DNA of 64,000 nt from Haloechinothrix halophila YIM 93223 (lineage in GTDB: Bacteria; Actinomycetota; Actinomycetes; Mycobacteriales; Pseudonocardiaceae): positions 929,723 through 993,722 of the forward strand of contig NZ_KI632509.1 of NCBI RefSeq assembly GCF_000504245.1, read 5' to 3'. Under the pieces are notes generated by a model, which made no database searches, was not told the origin of the DNA, and was given only the letters and a program-made list of their open reading frames with translations. A program made the position numbers and the translations under genes. This document shows, piece after piece, positions 6,527 through 15,176 of the stretch (within the stretch, counting starts at the first letter, position 1; every line of letters begins with the position of its first letter).

Positions 6527-8437
6527 ATGGCGGCTGCGACAATCGGGGGCGTGTTCTGGAACGACTTCCTCCGGCTGCTCGCTCGCGACGCGGCAGCGGT
6601 CGAGTTCGAGGGACCGCTGCTCGCCGCACGGGCGCGCGGCGAATCACCGGAGGTGATCGAGGAACTCGAAGAGGGCAAGCACCTCGCGCTGCAGGTCAGG
6701 GAGATGCTGGCCAGCAGACGCCGCAGGGAAGGCCAGCTCACCGCGCTGTTCGAGACCGCTAGCGACCTCGCTCGGCTCTCCGACCTCGATTCCGTGCTGA
6801 ACGCGATCGTCCGGCGGGCTCGGCAGCTGCTCGGCACCGACATCGCGTACCTGACCATGCACGACCCGGAGCGCGGCGACACCTACATGCGCGTCACGGA
6901 CGGCTCGACGTCGGCGGCGTTCCAGCAGGTCAGGCTCTCGCTGGGCGAGGGGCTCGGCGGGCTGGTCGCGCAGACCGGCATGCCCTACTTCACCTCGAAC
7001 TACATGGCCGACCCACAGTTCCGGCACGTGCAGACGATCGACTCCGCTGTCGATCAGGAGGGCCTGGTGTCGATCCTCGGCGTACCGCTGCAGATCGGCT
7101 CGCGGGTGATCGGTGTGCTGTTCGCGGCCAACCGCGCCGAACGGCCATTCACGCGGGAGGAAGTCGCGCTGCTCGGCTCGCTCGCAGCGCACGCCGCCGT
7201 CGCGATCGACCAGGCGCGACTGCTCGAGGAAACCAGGGTCGCCCTCGACGAGCTCAACAGCGCCAACCGGCTGCTGCAGGAGCACAGCGAAGCCGTGGAG
7301 CGCGCTGCCGCGGCGCACGACAAGATGGCGCAGCTCGTGCTGACCGGTGGTGGTGTCGCCGAGCTGGCCGTCAGCACCGTCGAGGTCATCGGCGGTTCAC
7401 TGCTGGTGCTGGACGAACACGACCGCGAGCTGGCCAGCGTCGCCAACCCTGAGCCGATCGAGCCGCAATCGCTCGCGGGCGCGGTCGCGGCGTCCCGGGC
7501 GAGCGGACGATCGGTGCGCGAGTCGGGGCACTGGGTCGCCGCCGTCTCCGCGGGCACCGAACATCTTGGCGCGCTGGTGCTCAGCGGCAGATCCGAGCTG
7601 GAGGAGGCCGACCAGCGCATCCTGGAGCGCGCGGCCGTCGTCACCGCGCTGCTCCTGCTGGCACGGCGTTCCGGGGCTGAGGCGGAGAGCCGGGTCAGGG
7701 GCGAGCTGCTGGACGACCTGCTGCGGCGGGGCGACCTCGATCGCGCGGCGCTGGACGCGCTGACCGCGCGGGCCGACCGGCTCGGCGCCGACCTGGACGC
7801 GCCGTATTCGGTCTTCGTCGCCGACGTCGGCAGCGCGGATCGGCAGCGCGCGATCCTGGCCGCCAACCACATCGCCCGCACCCGCTACGGGCTCGGCGGC
7901 AGTTTCGACGGCAAGATCGTGCTGCTGCTGCCCACCGAGGAGCCTGGCAAGGAGGCGGCCGCGCTCGCGGCGGAACTGGGTCTGACGCTCTCGGCCGAGG
8001 TCACGGTCGGCGGCGCGGGACCAGCGCGCGGCGCGGCGGATGTGGCACCCACCTACGCCGAGGCGCAGCGTTGTCTTGGCGCACTACGCACACTCGGCCG
8101 CACGGGTGAAGGCGCCAGCGCCGCCGAAATCGGCTTCGTCGGCCTCGTGCTCAGCGACCAGCCGGACGTCGACGGGTTCGTCACCGCGCAGCTCGGGGCC
8201 ATTGTGGACTACGACAACCGGCGCGGCACCGACCTGATCGGCACGCTGCGCACCTACTTCGCCTGCAACGGAAACCTCGCGAAAACCAAGGACGCGCTGC
8301 ACGTCCACGTCAACACCGTCGCGCAGCGCTTGGACCGGATCTCGCGGCTCATCGGCGACGATTGGCAGACGCCGGAGCGGATGCTGGAGCTCCAACTGGC
8401 GCTGCGGCTGCACACGCTGCGGCTCGGTAAGCGCTAG
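6527..8437 (+). CDS. GAF-PucR/CdaR family transcriptional regulator
   Basis: 636 residues. A short helical N-terminus is followed by a GAF domain at about residues 70-235 (TALFETASDLARLSDLDSVL to AVAIDQARLLEE), then a coiled linker. A central GGDEF-like CdaR segment leads to the C-terminal PucR helix-turn-helix (about 565-630: LIGTLRTYFACNGNLAKTKD, then HVNTVAQRLDRI). Regulators of this layout control degradation or transport genes in response to a small molecule bound by GAF. It lies 26 bp after the dehydrogenase gene and just before the ABC genes, so it probably regulates both. The ATG has GGGTCGGAAAG upstream. Confidence 0.88.
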   Translation: MAAATIGGVFWNDFLRLLARDAAAVEFEGPLLAARARGESPEVIEELEEGKHLALQVREMLASRRRREGQLTALFETASDLARLSDLDSVLNAIVRRARQLLGTDIAYLTMHDPERGDTYMRVTDGSTSAAFQQVRLSLGEGLGGLVAQTGMPYFTSNYMADPQFRHVQTIDSAVDQEGLVSILGVPLQIGSRVIGVLFAANRAERPFTREEVALLGSLAAHAAVAIDQARLLEETRVALDELNSANRLLQEHSEAVERAAAAHDKMAQLVLTGGGVAELAVSTVEVIGGSLLVLDEHDRELASVANPEPIEPQSLAGAVAASRASGRSVRESGHWVAAVSAGTEHLGALVLSGRSELEEADQRILERAAVVTALLLLARRSGAEAESRVRGELLDDLLRRGDLDRAALDALTARADRLGADLDAPYSVFVADVGSADRQRAILAANHIARTRYGLGGSFDGKIVLLLPTEEPGKEAAALAAELGLTLSAEVTVGGAGPARGAADVAPTYAEAQRCLGALRTLGRTGEGASAAEIGFVGLVLSDQPDVDGFVTAQLGAIVDYDNRRGTDLIGTLRTYFACNGNLAKTKDALHVHVNTVAQRLDRISRLIGDDWQTPERMLELQLALRLHTLRLGKR

Positions 8438-8541
8438 CACGCGCTGCCGCCCCATGTGAATGACAGCCATACACCATTCGCGATTTATGTGTCGCGGCCC
8501 TATGTCGCTGGGGATTGGCGATTCCTAGTGTGATCGCCGTG

Positions 8542-9318
8542 ATGAACGCCACAGCGTCTACGGCAAGCGCCGATCCAGTGCTGCGCACCAGCGGGCTGTC
8601 GAAAGAGTTCAGCGGTTTTCGCGCCGTCAGTGACGTCGACCTCAGCGTCGCTGACGGCGCCGTGCACGCCCTCGTCGGGCCGAACGGTGCGGGCAAGACG
8701 ACGCTGTTCAATCTGCTGACCGGCTTCATCAAGCCGACAAGCGGCACGATCACCATCGAGGGCCGCGATGTCACCGGCATGCGCCCTGAGCAGATCGCGC
8801 AGCGCGGTGTCGCGCGGTCCTTCCAGATCGCCAGCCTCTTCGAGGAACTGACCCTCGCCGAACACGTCGAACTCGCGCTGCAGGGACGTGACGGCACGGG
8901 TTACCGCTTCTGGCGGTCCGACAAGCGGCTGCGCCGGTATGCCGCCGAGACCGACGGCCTACTCGACCAGGTCGGGCTCGGCGGCATGTCCGGCGTCCCA
9001 GCGGGCAGCCTCGCCTACGGGCAGAAGCGCGCGCTGGAACTGGCGCTCGCGCTGGCGCTGTCCCCGAGACTGCTGCTGCTCGACGAGCCGACGGCGGGTA
9101 TGGGCGTCGAGGATGTCGCGCGCACCATCGAGCTGATCAAGCGAGTGCGTGCCGACCGCACCATCGTGCTCGTCGAGCACAACATGCAGGTCGTCAGCGA
9201 CCTCGCCGACACCGTCACCGTGTTGCAGTTCGGCAAGGTACTCGCCGAGGGCGACTACCAGTCGGTGCGCAACGACCCTGACGTCATCACCGCCTACCTG
9301 GGGGAAGCCGTTGCTTAA
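8542..9318 (+). CDS. ABC transporter ATP-binding protein, LivG type
   Basis: About 258 residues. Walker A is GPNGAGKTT, a LivG-type Q-loop region (ARSFQIASLF) follows, and Walker B is LLLLDEPTAGM with the switch histidine in VLVEHNM. The signature motif is weaker than usual (AYGQKRALELA), as in branched-chain amino-acid importers. The ATG at 8542 is chosen because homology begins soon after it. No Shine-Dalgarno is visible and TAGTGT (8526-8531) could be a -10, so a leaderless start is possible. It energises the importer together with the next gene, whose start overlaps this stop. Confidence 0.88.
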   Translation: MNATASTASADPVLRTSGLSKEFSGFRAVSDVDLSVADGAVHALVGPNGAGKTTLFNLLTGFIKPTSGTITIEGRDVTGMRPEQIAQRGVARSFQIASLFEELTLAEHVELALQGRDGTGYRFWRSDKRLRRYAAETDGLLDQVGLGGMSGVPAGSLAYGQKRALELALALALSPRLLLLDEPTAGMGVEDVARTIELIKRVRADRTIVLVEHNMQVVSDLADTVTVLQFGKVLAEGDYQSVRNDPDVITAYLGEAVA

Positions 9319-10003
9319 CGTCGACAACGTGACCGCGCGCTACGGCGAGGCACAGGTGCTGCAAGGGGTGTCGCTCGACGTCGACACCGGTGAGGTCGTG
9401 ACGCTCGTCGGGCGCAACGGCGCGGGCAAGACGACGTTGCTGCGCTGCCTGATGGGGCTGCACCGGTCCATGACCGGCGACATCCGGTTCGACGGCACGA
9501 GCATCGCGACGCTGTCGCCGCACAAGCGCTGCCGCGCGGGCCTCGGATACGTGCCGGACGACAGGGGTATCTACGCCAGCCTGTCGGTCGAGGAGAACCT
9601 CACGTTGCCGCCGGTGGTCGGGCCGGACGCCTGGTCGCTGGAGAAGGTGTACGAGACGTTTCCCGTGCTGGCTGAGCGGAGACGGCAGGCAGGCACACAC
9701 CTGTCTGGGGGCGAGCAGCAGATGCTCGCCATGGCGCGGGTATTGCGCATGGGTGCCCGCATCCTGCTCGCTGATGAGCCGACCGAGGGGCTCGCGCCGC
9801 TCCTGGTGCGGCAGATCGGCGAGATCATCCGCACGGTCAAGGAACACGGCGTCACGGTGTTGCTGATCGAGCAGAACGTCCACTTCGCATCGACGGTGGC
9901 CGACCGGCACTACCTGATCGCTCAGGGACGCGTCGTCGAATCGCTCGACAACGCGGAGGTCGAACAGCGCGAGCACGAACTGCTGGAGTACCTCGGCATC
10001 TGA
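9311..10003 (+). CDS. ABC transporter ATP-binding protein, LivF type
   Basis: 230 residues from a TTG start that overlaps the upstream stop by 8 bases and is preceded by GGGGGAAG. Walker A is GRNGAGKTTLLRC, signature LSGGEQQMLAMARVL, Walker B ILLADEPTEGL, switch His in LIEQNVHFA. The short size and EGLAP sequence after Walker B are typical of LivF. It pairs with the LivG-type ATPase as a heterodimer on the cytoplasmic side of the two permeases encoded at 11396-13299. Translational coupling to the upstream gene is likely. Confidence 0.88.
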   Translation: MLNVDNVTARYGEAQVLQGVSLDVDTGEVVTLVGRNGAGKTTLLRCLMGLHRSMTGDIRFDGTSIATLSPHKRCRAGLGYVPDDRGIYASLSVEENLTLPPVVGPDAWSLEKVYETFPVLAERRRQAGTHLSGGEQQMLAMARVLRMGARILLADEPTEGLAPLLVRQIGEIIRTVKEHGVTVLLIEQNVHFASTVADRHYLIAQGRVVESLDNAEVEQREHELLEYLGI

Positions 10004-10049
10004 CGAGGCATGTGACCCGGCAGCCATCCACGACTAGGGAGGAACTCAC

Positions 10050-11312
10050 GTGGCAACCAAGCTCACAACAGCGGGTGCGCTCACCGCCACCATCGCGATG
10101 GGCGCCGTGATCGCCGGGTGCGCCGGTGCCGGCGGGCCGCAGAGCGACAGCGGCGCGATCACCGACGACGCCATCAAGCTCGGGGTGATCACCGATCTGT
10201 CCGGTGTGTACTCCGAGCTGGCTGGACCGAACGCCGTCGAGGCGGTGACGATGGCCGTCGAGGACTTCAAGGCCGAGCACGGCGAGGACGTCGTCACGCA
10301 GAACATCGAGGTGACCGACGCCGATCACCAGAACAAGCCGGAGATCGCCAACACCACCGCGCGGGAGATGTACGACCGCGACGGCGTCGACGCGATCTTC
10401 GACGTCCCGACGTCGTCAGCCGCGCTCGCGGTGGCGAACGTGGCGAAGCAAAACCAGAAGATGTACTTCAACATCGGCGCAGCCACCACCGAACTGACCG
10501 GCGAGCAGTGCAACGCCTACACCTACCACTACGCCTACAACACCTACATGCTCGCGCACGGCACCGGGAAGACCGTGACCGAACAGGGCGCGGAGAACTG
10601 GTACATCATCTACCCGGACTACGCGTTCGGGCAGGACATGAACAAGAGCTTCACCGCGGCGATCAAGGACGCGGGCGGCTCGGTGGTCAAGGCGGACCCG
10701 ACGCCGTTCCCGAACGACAACTTCTCGACGTTCATGACCAAGGCGCCGACGCTGTCGCCGAAGCCGGACGTCATGGGCACCATGCAGGCTGGCGGCGACC
10801 TGGTGAACGTCGTCAAGCAGTACAACGAATTCGGGCTGCGGGACAAGGGCGTCGAGCTGGCTGTCGGGCTGATGTTCGACACCGACATCGCCTCCATCGG
10901 CGTGGACAAGCTCGAAGGCACGCTCTACACCACGCCGTGGTTCTGGAACCTGGACGACCAAAGCCGGGAGTGGGCCGACCGATTCAAGGACCGCACCGGC
11001 ACGCGTCCGACGTTCGACCACGCCGCGAACTACTCCGCCGCTATGCAGTACCTGCAAGCGATCCAGCGCGCGGGCTCCGATGACGCCGACACCGTCCGCG
11101 AGGAGCTGGACGGCCACACGTTCGACGACTTCTTCGCCCGCAACGCCGAGTTCCGCGCAGCGGACCACGCCGTGACCCACGACGCCCACCTGGCAAGGGT
11201 GAAGGAAGAGTCCGATGTGGAGGAGGACTTCGACTTCACAGAGCTCGTCGAGACGATCCCGGCCGACGAGGCCTACATGGACGCGGCCGACTCCGGCTGC
11301 GAGATGGGCTGA
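10050..11312 (+). CDS. Substrate-binding lipoprotein, Leu/Ile/Val-binding (Peripla_BP_6) type
   Basis: 420 residues. A signal peptide ends in a lipobox (VIAGC, Cys24), so the mature protein is anchored outside the membrane. The body has the two-lobed LivJ/AmiC-like fold: IKLGVITDLSGVYSELAGP near the start, then DADHQNKPEIA, and a late FDHAANYSAAMQYLQAI. Family members bind branched-chain amino acids, amides, urea or short carboxylic acids. Here the neighbours (hydroxybutyrate dehydrogenase and secreted esterase) suggest a hydroxyacid, which is inference. The GTG start has AGGGAGGAACTCAC upstream. Confidence 0.87.
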   Translation: MATKLTTAGALTATIAMGAVIAGCAGAGGPQSDSGAITDDAIKLGVITDLSGVYSELAGPNAVEAVTMAVEDFKAEHGEDVVTQNIEVTDADHQNKPEIANTTAREMYDRDGVDAIFDVPTSSAALAVANVAKQNQKMYFNIGAATTELTGEQCNAYTYHYAYNTYMLAHGTGKTVTEQGAENWYIIYPDYAFGQDMNKSFTAAIKDAGGSVVKADPTPFPNDNFSTFMTKAPTLSPKPDVMGTMQAGGDLVNVVKQYNEFGLRDKGVELAVGLMFDTDIASIGVDKLEGTLYTTPWFWNLDDQSREWADRFKDRTGTRPTFDHAANYSAAMQYLQAIQRAGSDDADTVREELDGHTFDDFFARNAEFRAADHAVTHDAHLARVKEESDVEEDFDFTELVETIPADEAYMDAADSGCEMG

Positions 11313-11395
11313 ACCGGGGGTGCCGCCGGTGGCCATTCCTCGGCCACCGGCGGGTCCGATGTTCGTGACGTTTCTCAGGGTGAGGTGACACGCAG

Positions 11396-12271
11396 GTGAG
11401 CGGACTGCTGCAGCAGTTGTTCAATGGCCTGGTGAGCGGCAGCTTCTACGCGTTGCTCGCACTCGGCCTCTCGGTGATCTTCGGCATGCTCGGCGTGGTC
11501 AACTTCGCCCACGGCGCGTTCTACATGCTTGGCGCGTTCGGTGCGTTCGTGTTGCTCGACAGCGCGGGGCTAAGCTGGTGGCTGGCGCTGCTCGTGGTGC
11601 CGATTCTGCTCGGCGTCATCGGCATGGTGCTCGAGCGGCTGTTCGTGCACCGGTTGATGCACCTGTTCCCGCTGTACAATTTCCTGCTGACGTTCGGCAT
11701 CGCGCTGATTCTGCAGGACCTGATCCGGATGAAGTACGGCGTCACGTCACAGCCATACGCGCGACCGTCCATCCTGGATGGATCTGTCGATCTCGGACTG
11801 TTCACCTACCCCAAATACCAGGTGTTCGTGTTCGTGTTCTCCATCGCGCTCTCCGGGCTGGTGTGGCTCGTGCTCTCCCGCACCCGCGTCGGCATGATCG
11901 TGCGAGCGTCCACCGAGCGCGCCGAGCTGACCCAGTCGCTCGGCATCGACGTCCGGCGCTGGGTGACGCCGGTGTTCGGATTCGGCATCGCGCTCGCCGG
12001 TCTGGCTGGGGTGCTCGCGGCGCCGATGCGGGCCGTGAACTCGTCGATGGGCGCCGACCTCATCATCGTGATCTTCGCGGTCGTCGTGATCGGCGGGTTG
12101 GGCTCGGTGCTCGGCTCGGTCGCTGCCGGCTACATCGTCGGCATGGTGACCGCGATCGGCAATTTCTACGTTCCCGCGCTGTCGCAGAGCCTGGTGTTCG
12201 TCCTCATGGCGCTGGTGCTGCTGCTACGGCCAGCCGGACTGTTCGGCCGCGAGGAAGGCGTGCACGCATGA
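11396..12271 (+). CDS. ABC transporter permease, LivH type
   Basis: 291 residues, strongly hydrophobic with about eight membrane segments. The N-terminus LLQQLFNGLVSGSFYALLAL and the sequence VVNFAHGAFYMLGAF are hallmarks of LivH permeases; the cytoplasmic EAA-like region includes SLGIDVRRWVTPVFG. It forms the channel with the LivM-type protein, whose start overlaps this stop (ATGA). The GTG start at 11396 is supported by GGTGAGGTGAC just upstream. Confidence 0.87.
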   Translation: MSGLLQQLFNGLVSGSFYALLALGLSVIFGMLGVVNFAHGAFYMLGAFGAFVLLDSAGLSWWLALLVVPILLGVIGMVLERLFVHRLMHLFPLYNFLLTFGIALILQDLIRMKYGVTSQPYARPSILDGSVDLGLFTYPKYQVFVFVFSIALSGLVWLVLSRTRVGMIVRASTERAELTQSLGIDVRRWVTPVFGFGIALAGLAGVLAAPMRAVNSSMGADLIIVIFAVVVIGGLGSVLGSVAAGYIVGMVTAIGNFYVPALSQSLVFVLMALVLLLRPAGLFGREEGVHA

Positions 12272-13299
12272 TCCTGACCAGGCTTGCCACACTCACCAAC
12301 GGCTGGAACCCGGCGCTGCGCATCGGACTGCTCGTCATCGGGCTCGTGCTGGCGTTCGGACTGCCATGGGTGATGTATCCGCCGGTCGCGCTGGACATCG
12401 CCGCGTGGGCGCTGTTCGCTGTCGCGCTCGACCTGCTGCTCGGCTATACCGGGATGCTCTCGTTCGGACACGCGGCGTTCTGGGGATCGTCGGCGTACGC
12501 GACGGGGATCGTCGCGATCGAGACCGGACTGCCGTTCCCCGTCGCGGTGCTCGGCGGTGCGCTGGTGGCGGCGGCGCTCGCGCTGCCGATCGCGATGCTG
12601 TCGGTACGCCGCTCCGGCATCTACTTCGCCATGGTGACGCTGGCGTTCGCGCAGTTGGTGTTCTTCATCGCGAACCAGTGGCGTTCGGTCACCGGCGGTG
12701 AGAACGGCCTGCAGGGGATCCCGCGCGAGTTCTTCGGACTCGATCTGTCGGACTCGTTTTACTTCTACTACGCTGCGCTGCCACTGATCCTGCTCGGCCT
12801 GCTTGGCGCATGGCGAGTGGTGCACTCGCCATTCGGCAGGGTGATGGTGGCGATCCGGGAGAACCAAGCGCGGGCGCGGGCGCTTGGTTACCCGGTCGAC
12901 CGCTACAAGGTGCAGGTGTTCGTGCTCTCGGCGTTCCTGGCCGGACTCGCGGGCGGCGTCTACGCGATCGGGCACGGATTCGCCTCGCTGCAGGAGGTGT
13001 ACTGGACGACGTCCGGCAAGGTCGTCGTGATGAACATCCTCGGCGGCATGGGCACACTCTGGGGGCCGGTGCTCGGCGCGGGCATCATCGTGCTGCTCGA
13101 GGACTACCTCGCCACCGCTGGCATCGACGCGGTCGGCCTGGTCACCGGCCTGATCTTCGTCGTCACCGTGCTGCTGTTCCGGCGCGGCATCTGGGGAACG
13201 GTGCGACACCTGGTGCGCTCGCGGCGGCGTCCCGACGAGCGGGCCGCCGCTCAGGAGGGAGAACCGGAGTCGAGACCGGCCCCGGCACGGCAAGGGTGA
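12268..13299 (+). CDS. ABC transporter permease, LivM type
   Basis: 343 residues with about eight to ten membrane segments. LLLGYTGMLSFGHAAFWGSSAYATG is split by families as the LivM signature and is present here in full (visible around residues 55-80). A later segment, RVMVAIRENQARARALGYPV, is the coupling loop to the ATPases. The ATG at 12268 overlaps the upstream stop by 4 bases (ATGA), indicating translational coupling. The C-terminus is charged and cytoplasmic. It completes a five-gene importer with the binding lipoprotein and the two ATPases. Confidence 0.87.
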   Translation: MILTRLATLTNGWNPALRIGLLVIGLVLAFGLPWVMYPPVALDIAAWALFAVALDLLLGYTGMLSFGHAAFWGSSAYATGIVAIETGLPFPVAVLGGALVAAALALPIAMLSVRRSGIYFAMVTLAFAQLVFFIANQWRSVTGGENGLQGIPREFFGLDLSDSFYFYYAALPLILLGLLGAWRVVHSPFGRVMVAIRENQARARALGYPVDRYKVQVFVLSAFLAGLAGGVYAIGHGFASLQEVYWTTSGKVVVMNILGGMGTLWGPVLGAGIIVLLEDYLATAGIDAVGLVTGLIFVVTVLLFRRGIWGTVRHLVRSRRRPDERAAAQEGEPESRPAPARQG

Positions 13300-13315
13300 T
13301 CGAAGGGAGCTTCAC

Positions 13316-14719
13316 ATGCGCGGCAGAATCGTGCTGGCGATTGTGGTCGCCGCACCGCTCATGGTGACAGGCACCGCGGTGGGTAGCACGGCGGCGGACG
13401 CTGTGGGGTGTGACGGCATCGACCGGATCGACGTTCCCGGTGCGGTGCAACAGAAACAGGCGTGCCTCGACGACCTGACGACGGCGGGCACCACGACGTC
13501 AGGGCACACCAACCAGAGCGACTGGTCCGGCCTGCACGCCTCCGGCACCGAGAACCCGACCGGCGTGCCAGGCGTGCAGGTCGACGGTTACTTTCCCGAC
13601 GAGTCGACCGGCAACACGAACAACGGCTGGGCGCACGACTCGCAGTTCGTGATCCGGCTGCCCGAGGAGTGGAACGGCAAGGTCGTGATCACCGGTGCGC
13701 CCGGTGTGCGCAGGCAGTACGCCAACGACTACATCATCAGCGACTGGGTGCTCGCGCAGGGCTACGCGTTCGCGTCAACGGACAAGGGAAACACCGGTGT
13801 GACGTTCTATGAGGACGGTGCCCGGCCAGGCGACGCCGTCGCCGAGTGGCACCACCGGGTCACACAGCTCACGCGCGCGACGAAGCGGGTGGCCCGGCAG
13901 TACTACGGCGATCGTCCACATCGGACGTACATGACCGGAATCTCCAACGGCGGCTACCTGACCCGCTGGGCGCTGGAAAAGCACCCCGAGCTCTACGACG
14001 GCGGCGTGGACTGGGAAGGCACGCTGTTCACAGCGGACGGTCCGAACCTGTTCACCTACCTGCCCGCCGCGCTGCGGAACTACCCGAACTACCGCGCCAC
14101 CGGCGATGAGGACGCGCACCAGGCGATGATCGACGCCGGATTCGAACCTGGCTCGGAGTTCCTGTGGGACTACCATTACGCCTACTACTGGGACCTCACC
14201 CAGCGCGTTTACCGCGAGGAGTTCGACCCGGACTACGACGGCGCGCTACAGGCTGGCATCCCGTTCTGCCAGCCGGGCACGCCGAACTGCGATGCCGACT
14301 ACGACTACGCCTCGCGTCCGGAGAGCGTGCACGACGCCGTCGGGCGGGTGTCGAACACGGGCGACATCGGTAAGCCAATGATCACGCTGCACGGCACGCT
14401 GGACGCACTGCTGCCGATTCGCACCGACTCCGACGTTTACCGGGACATGGTGCGGCGTTCCGGTGAGGCTCGGCAGCACCGGTACTACGTCGTTGAGGAC
14501 GGCACGCACGTCGACGGTCTGTACGACGAGTATCCGGATCGGCTACGGCCGATCCTGCCCTGCTACCGGGAGGCGTTCGACGCGATGGTGAGCTGGGTTG
14601 AGGATCGTGACCGCCCCGCCCGCAGCGGCACCATTCCCAACGCCGACGTCGAGGATCCGGTGAACGAGTGTGCCCTCCCCAGCCCGGGCTCCGGCCGTGG
14701 GCGTGTCCCCCACTCCTGA
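13316..14719 (+). CDS. Secreted alpha/beta-hydrolase, tannase/3-hydroxybutyrate-oligomer hydrolase-like
   Basis: 467 residues with an N-terminal signal peptide (hydrophobic residues 4-28, AxA-like end). The serine-hydrolase elbow is GISNGG with Ser210, followed by YLTRWALEKHP. A late His (DGTHVDGLYDEYP) and an Asp (HGTLDALLP) could complete the triad. The overall pattern resembles the tannase/feruloyl esterase and D-3-hydroxybutyrate oligomer hydrolase families; it is shorter than classical oligomer hydrolases (about 700 residues). It sits 16 bp after the last permease gene, downstream of a hydroxybutyrate dehydrogenase, which favours an extracellular hydroxyalkanoate ester substrate. Substrate assignment is inference. 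The ATG has GAAGGGAG upstream. Confidence 0.75.
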   Translation: MRGRIVLAIVVAAPLMVTGTAVGSTAADAVGCDGIDRIDVPGAVQQKQACLDDLTTAGTTTSGHTNQSDWSGLHASGTENPTGVPGVQVDGYFPDESTGNTNNGWAHDSQFVIRLPEEWNGKVVITGAPGVRRQYANDYIISDWVLAQGYAFASTDKGNTGVTFYEDGARPGDAVAEWHHRVTQLTRATKRVARQYYGDRPHRTYMTGISNGGYLTRWALEKHPELYDGGVDWEGTLFTADGPNLFTYLPAALRNYPNYRATGDEDAHQAMIDAGFEPGSEFLWDYHYAYYWDLTQRVYREEFDPDYDGALQAGIPFCQPGTPNCDADYDYASRPESVHDAVGRVSNTGDIGKPMITLHGTLDALLPIRTDSDVYRDMVRRSGEARQHRYYVVEDGTHVDGLYDEYPDRLRPILPCYREAFDAMVSWVEDRDRPARSGTIPNADVEDPVNECALPSPGSGRGRVPHS

Positions 14720-14802
14720 CGCCGTGTCCTGCGTTCGGGACGTTGTGTCCTGCACTCAGGACGCTGTGTCCTGCACCGGGGACGCTGTGTCCTGCATTCC
14801 TG
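14719..14802. repeat. Four tandem 21-bp units after the esterase gene
   Basis: Four consecutive 21-bp units, each with the core GTGTCCTGC preceded by ACG(C/T)(C/T), start at 14719, 14740, 14761 and 14782. The last bases of each unit vary. They begin at the final base of the esterase stop and end 95 bp before the CsbD-type gene. The region contains no other gene. Function unknown; it could be a target of repeat-associated recombination or a transcript-end structure. Confidence 0.8.
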
Positions 14803-14896
14803 CCCGCGAGTTCTCCCGAGTGAGCTTGACCAGGTTTGAGCAGCCGCCGTCACTGGCAATCCGATGGGTGTCATCACAGGAAGGAGGATTCCCACG

Positions 14897-15118
14897 ATGG
14901 CGGATCAGCAAGGCATCAAGGGCGTTATGGAAAACGTCAAGGGCCGGCTGAAGGAATCGGCAGGCACGCTGCTCGGCAACGACGAAATGCAGCGTGAGGG
15001 ACAGTCGCAGCAGAACAAGGGCGAGTCCCAGCAGCAGGTTGCCGAGCACGAACGCCAGGCCGAACAGGCTCGCCAGAACGCTGCCGCGGCTGAACAGGAC
15101 GAACGGCGACAGCGGTAA
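14897..15118 (+). CDS. CsbD-family stress protein
   Basis: 73 residues, very hydrophilic and Gln/Glu/Lys rich. The N-terminal region (IKGVMENVKGRLKESAGTLLGN) matches CsbD/YjbJ proteins, general-stress proteins of unknown mechanism that are controlled by SigB-like factors in other bacteria. The C-terminal half is a low-complexity Gln/Glu/Ala helix. The ATG at 14897 is chosen because AGGAAGGAGGAT precedes it; an earlier in-frame ATG lacks this. It is followed by a strong hairpin terminator. A SigB/SigF-type sigma factor is encoded at 35.3 kb and could control it, though no promoter match was established. Confidence 0.85.
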   Translation: MADQQGIKGVMENVKGRLKESAGTLLGNDEMQREGQSQQNKGESQQQVAEHERQAEQARQNAAAAEQDERRQR

Positions 15119-15132
15119 TGGCGCTATGCGAT

Positions 15133-15158
15133 GGCCCGGCGGCACACACCGCCGGGCC
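15133..15158 (+). terminator. Hairpin terminator after the CsbD-type gene
   Basis: A perfect 10-bp stem (GGCCCGGCGG / CCGCCGGGCC) with a CACACA loop is followed by GTTTC. It lies 15 bp after the stop and also faces the end of the convergent methyltransferase gene, so it can serve both. Confidence 0.8.
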
Positions 15159-15176
15159 GTTTCACGCTGGATGCGC

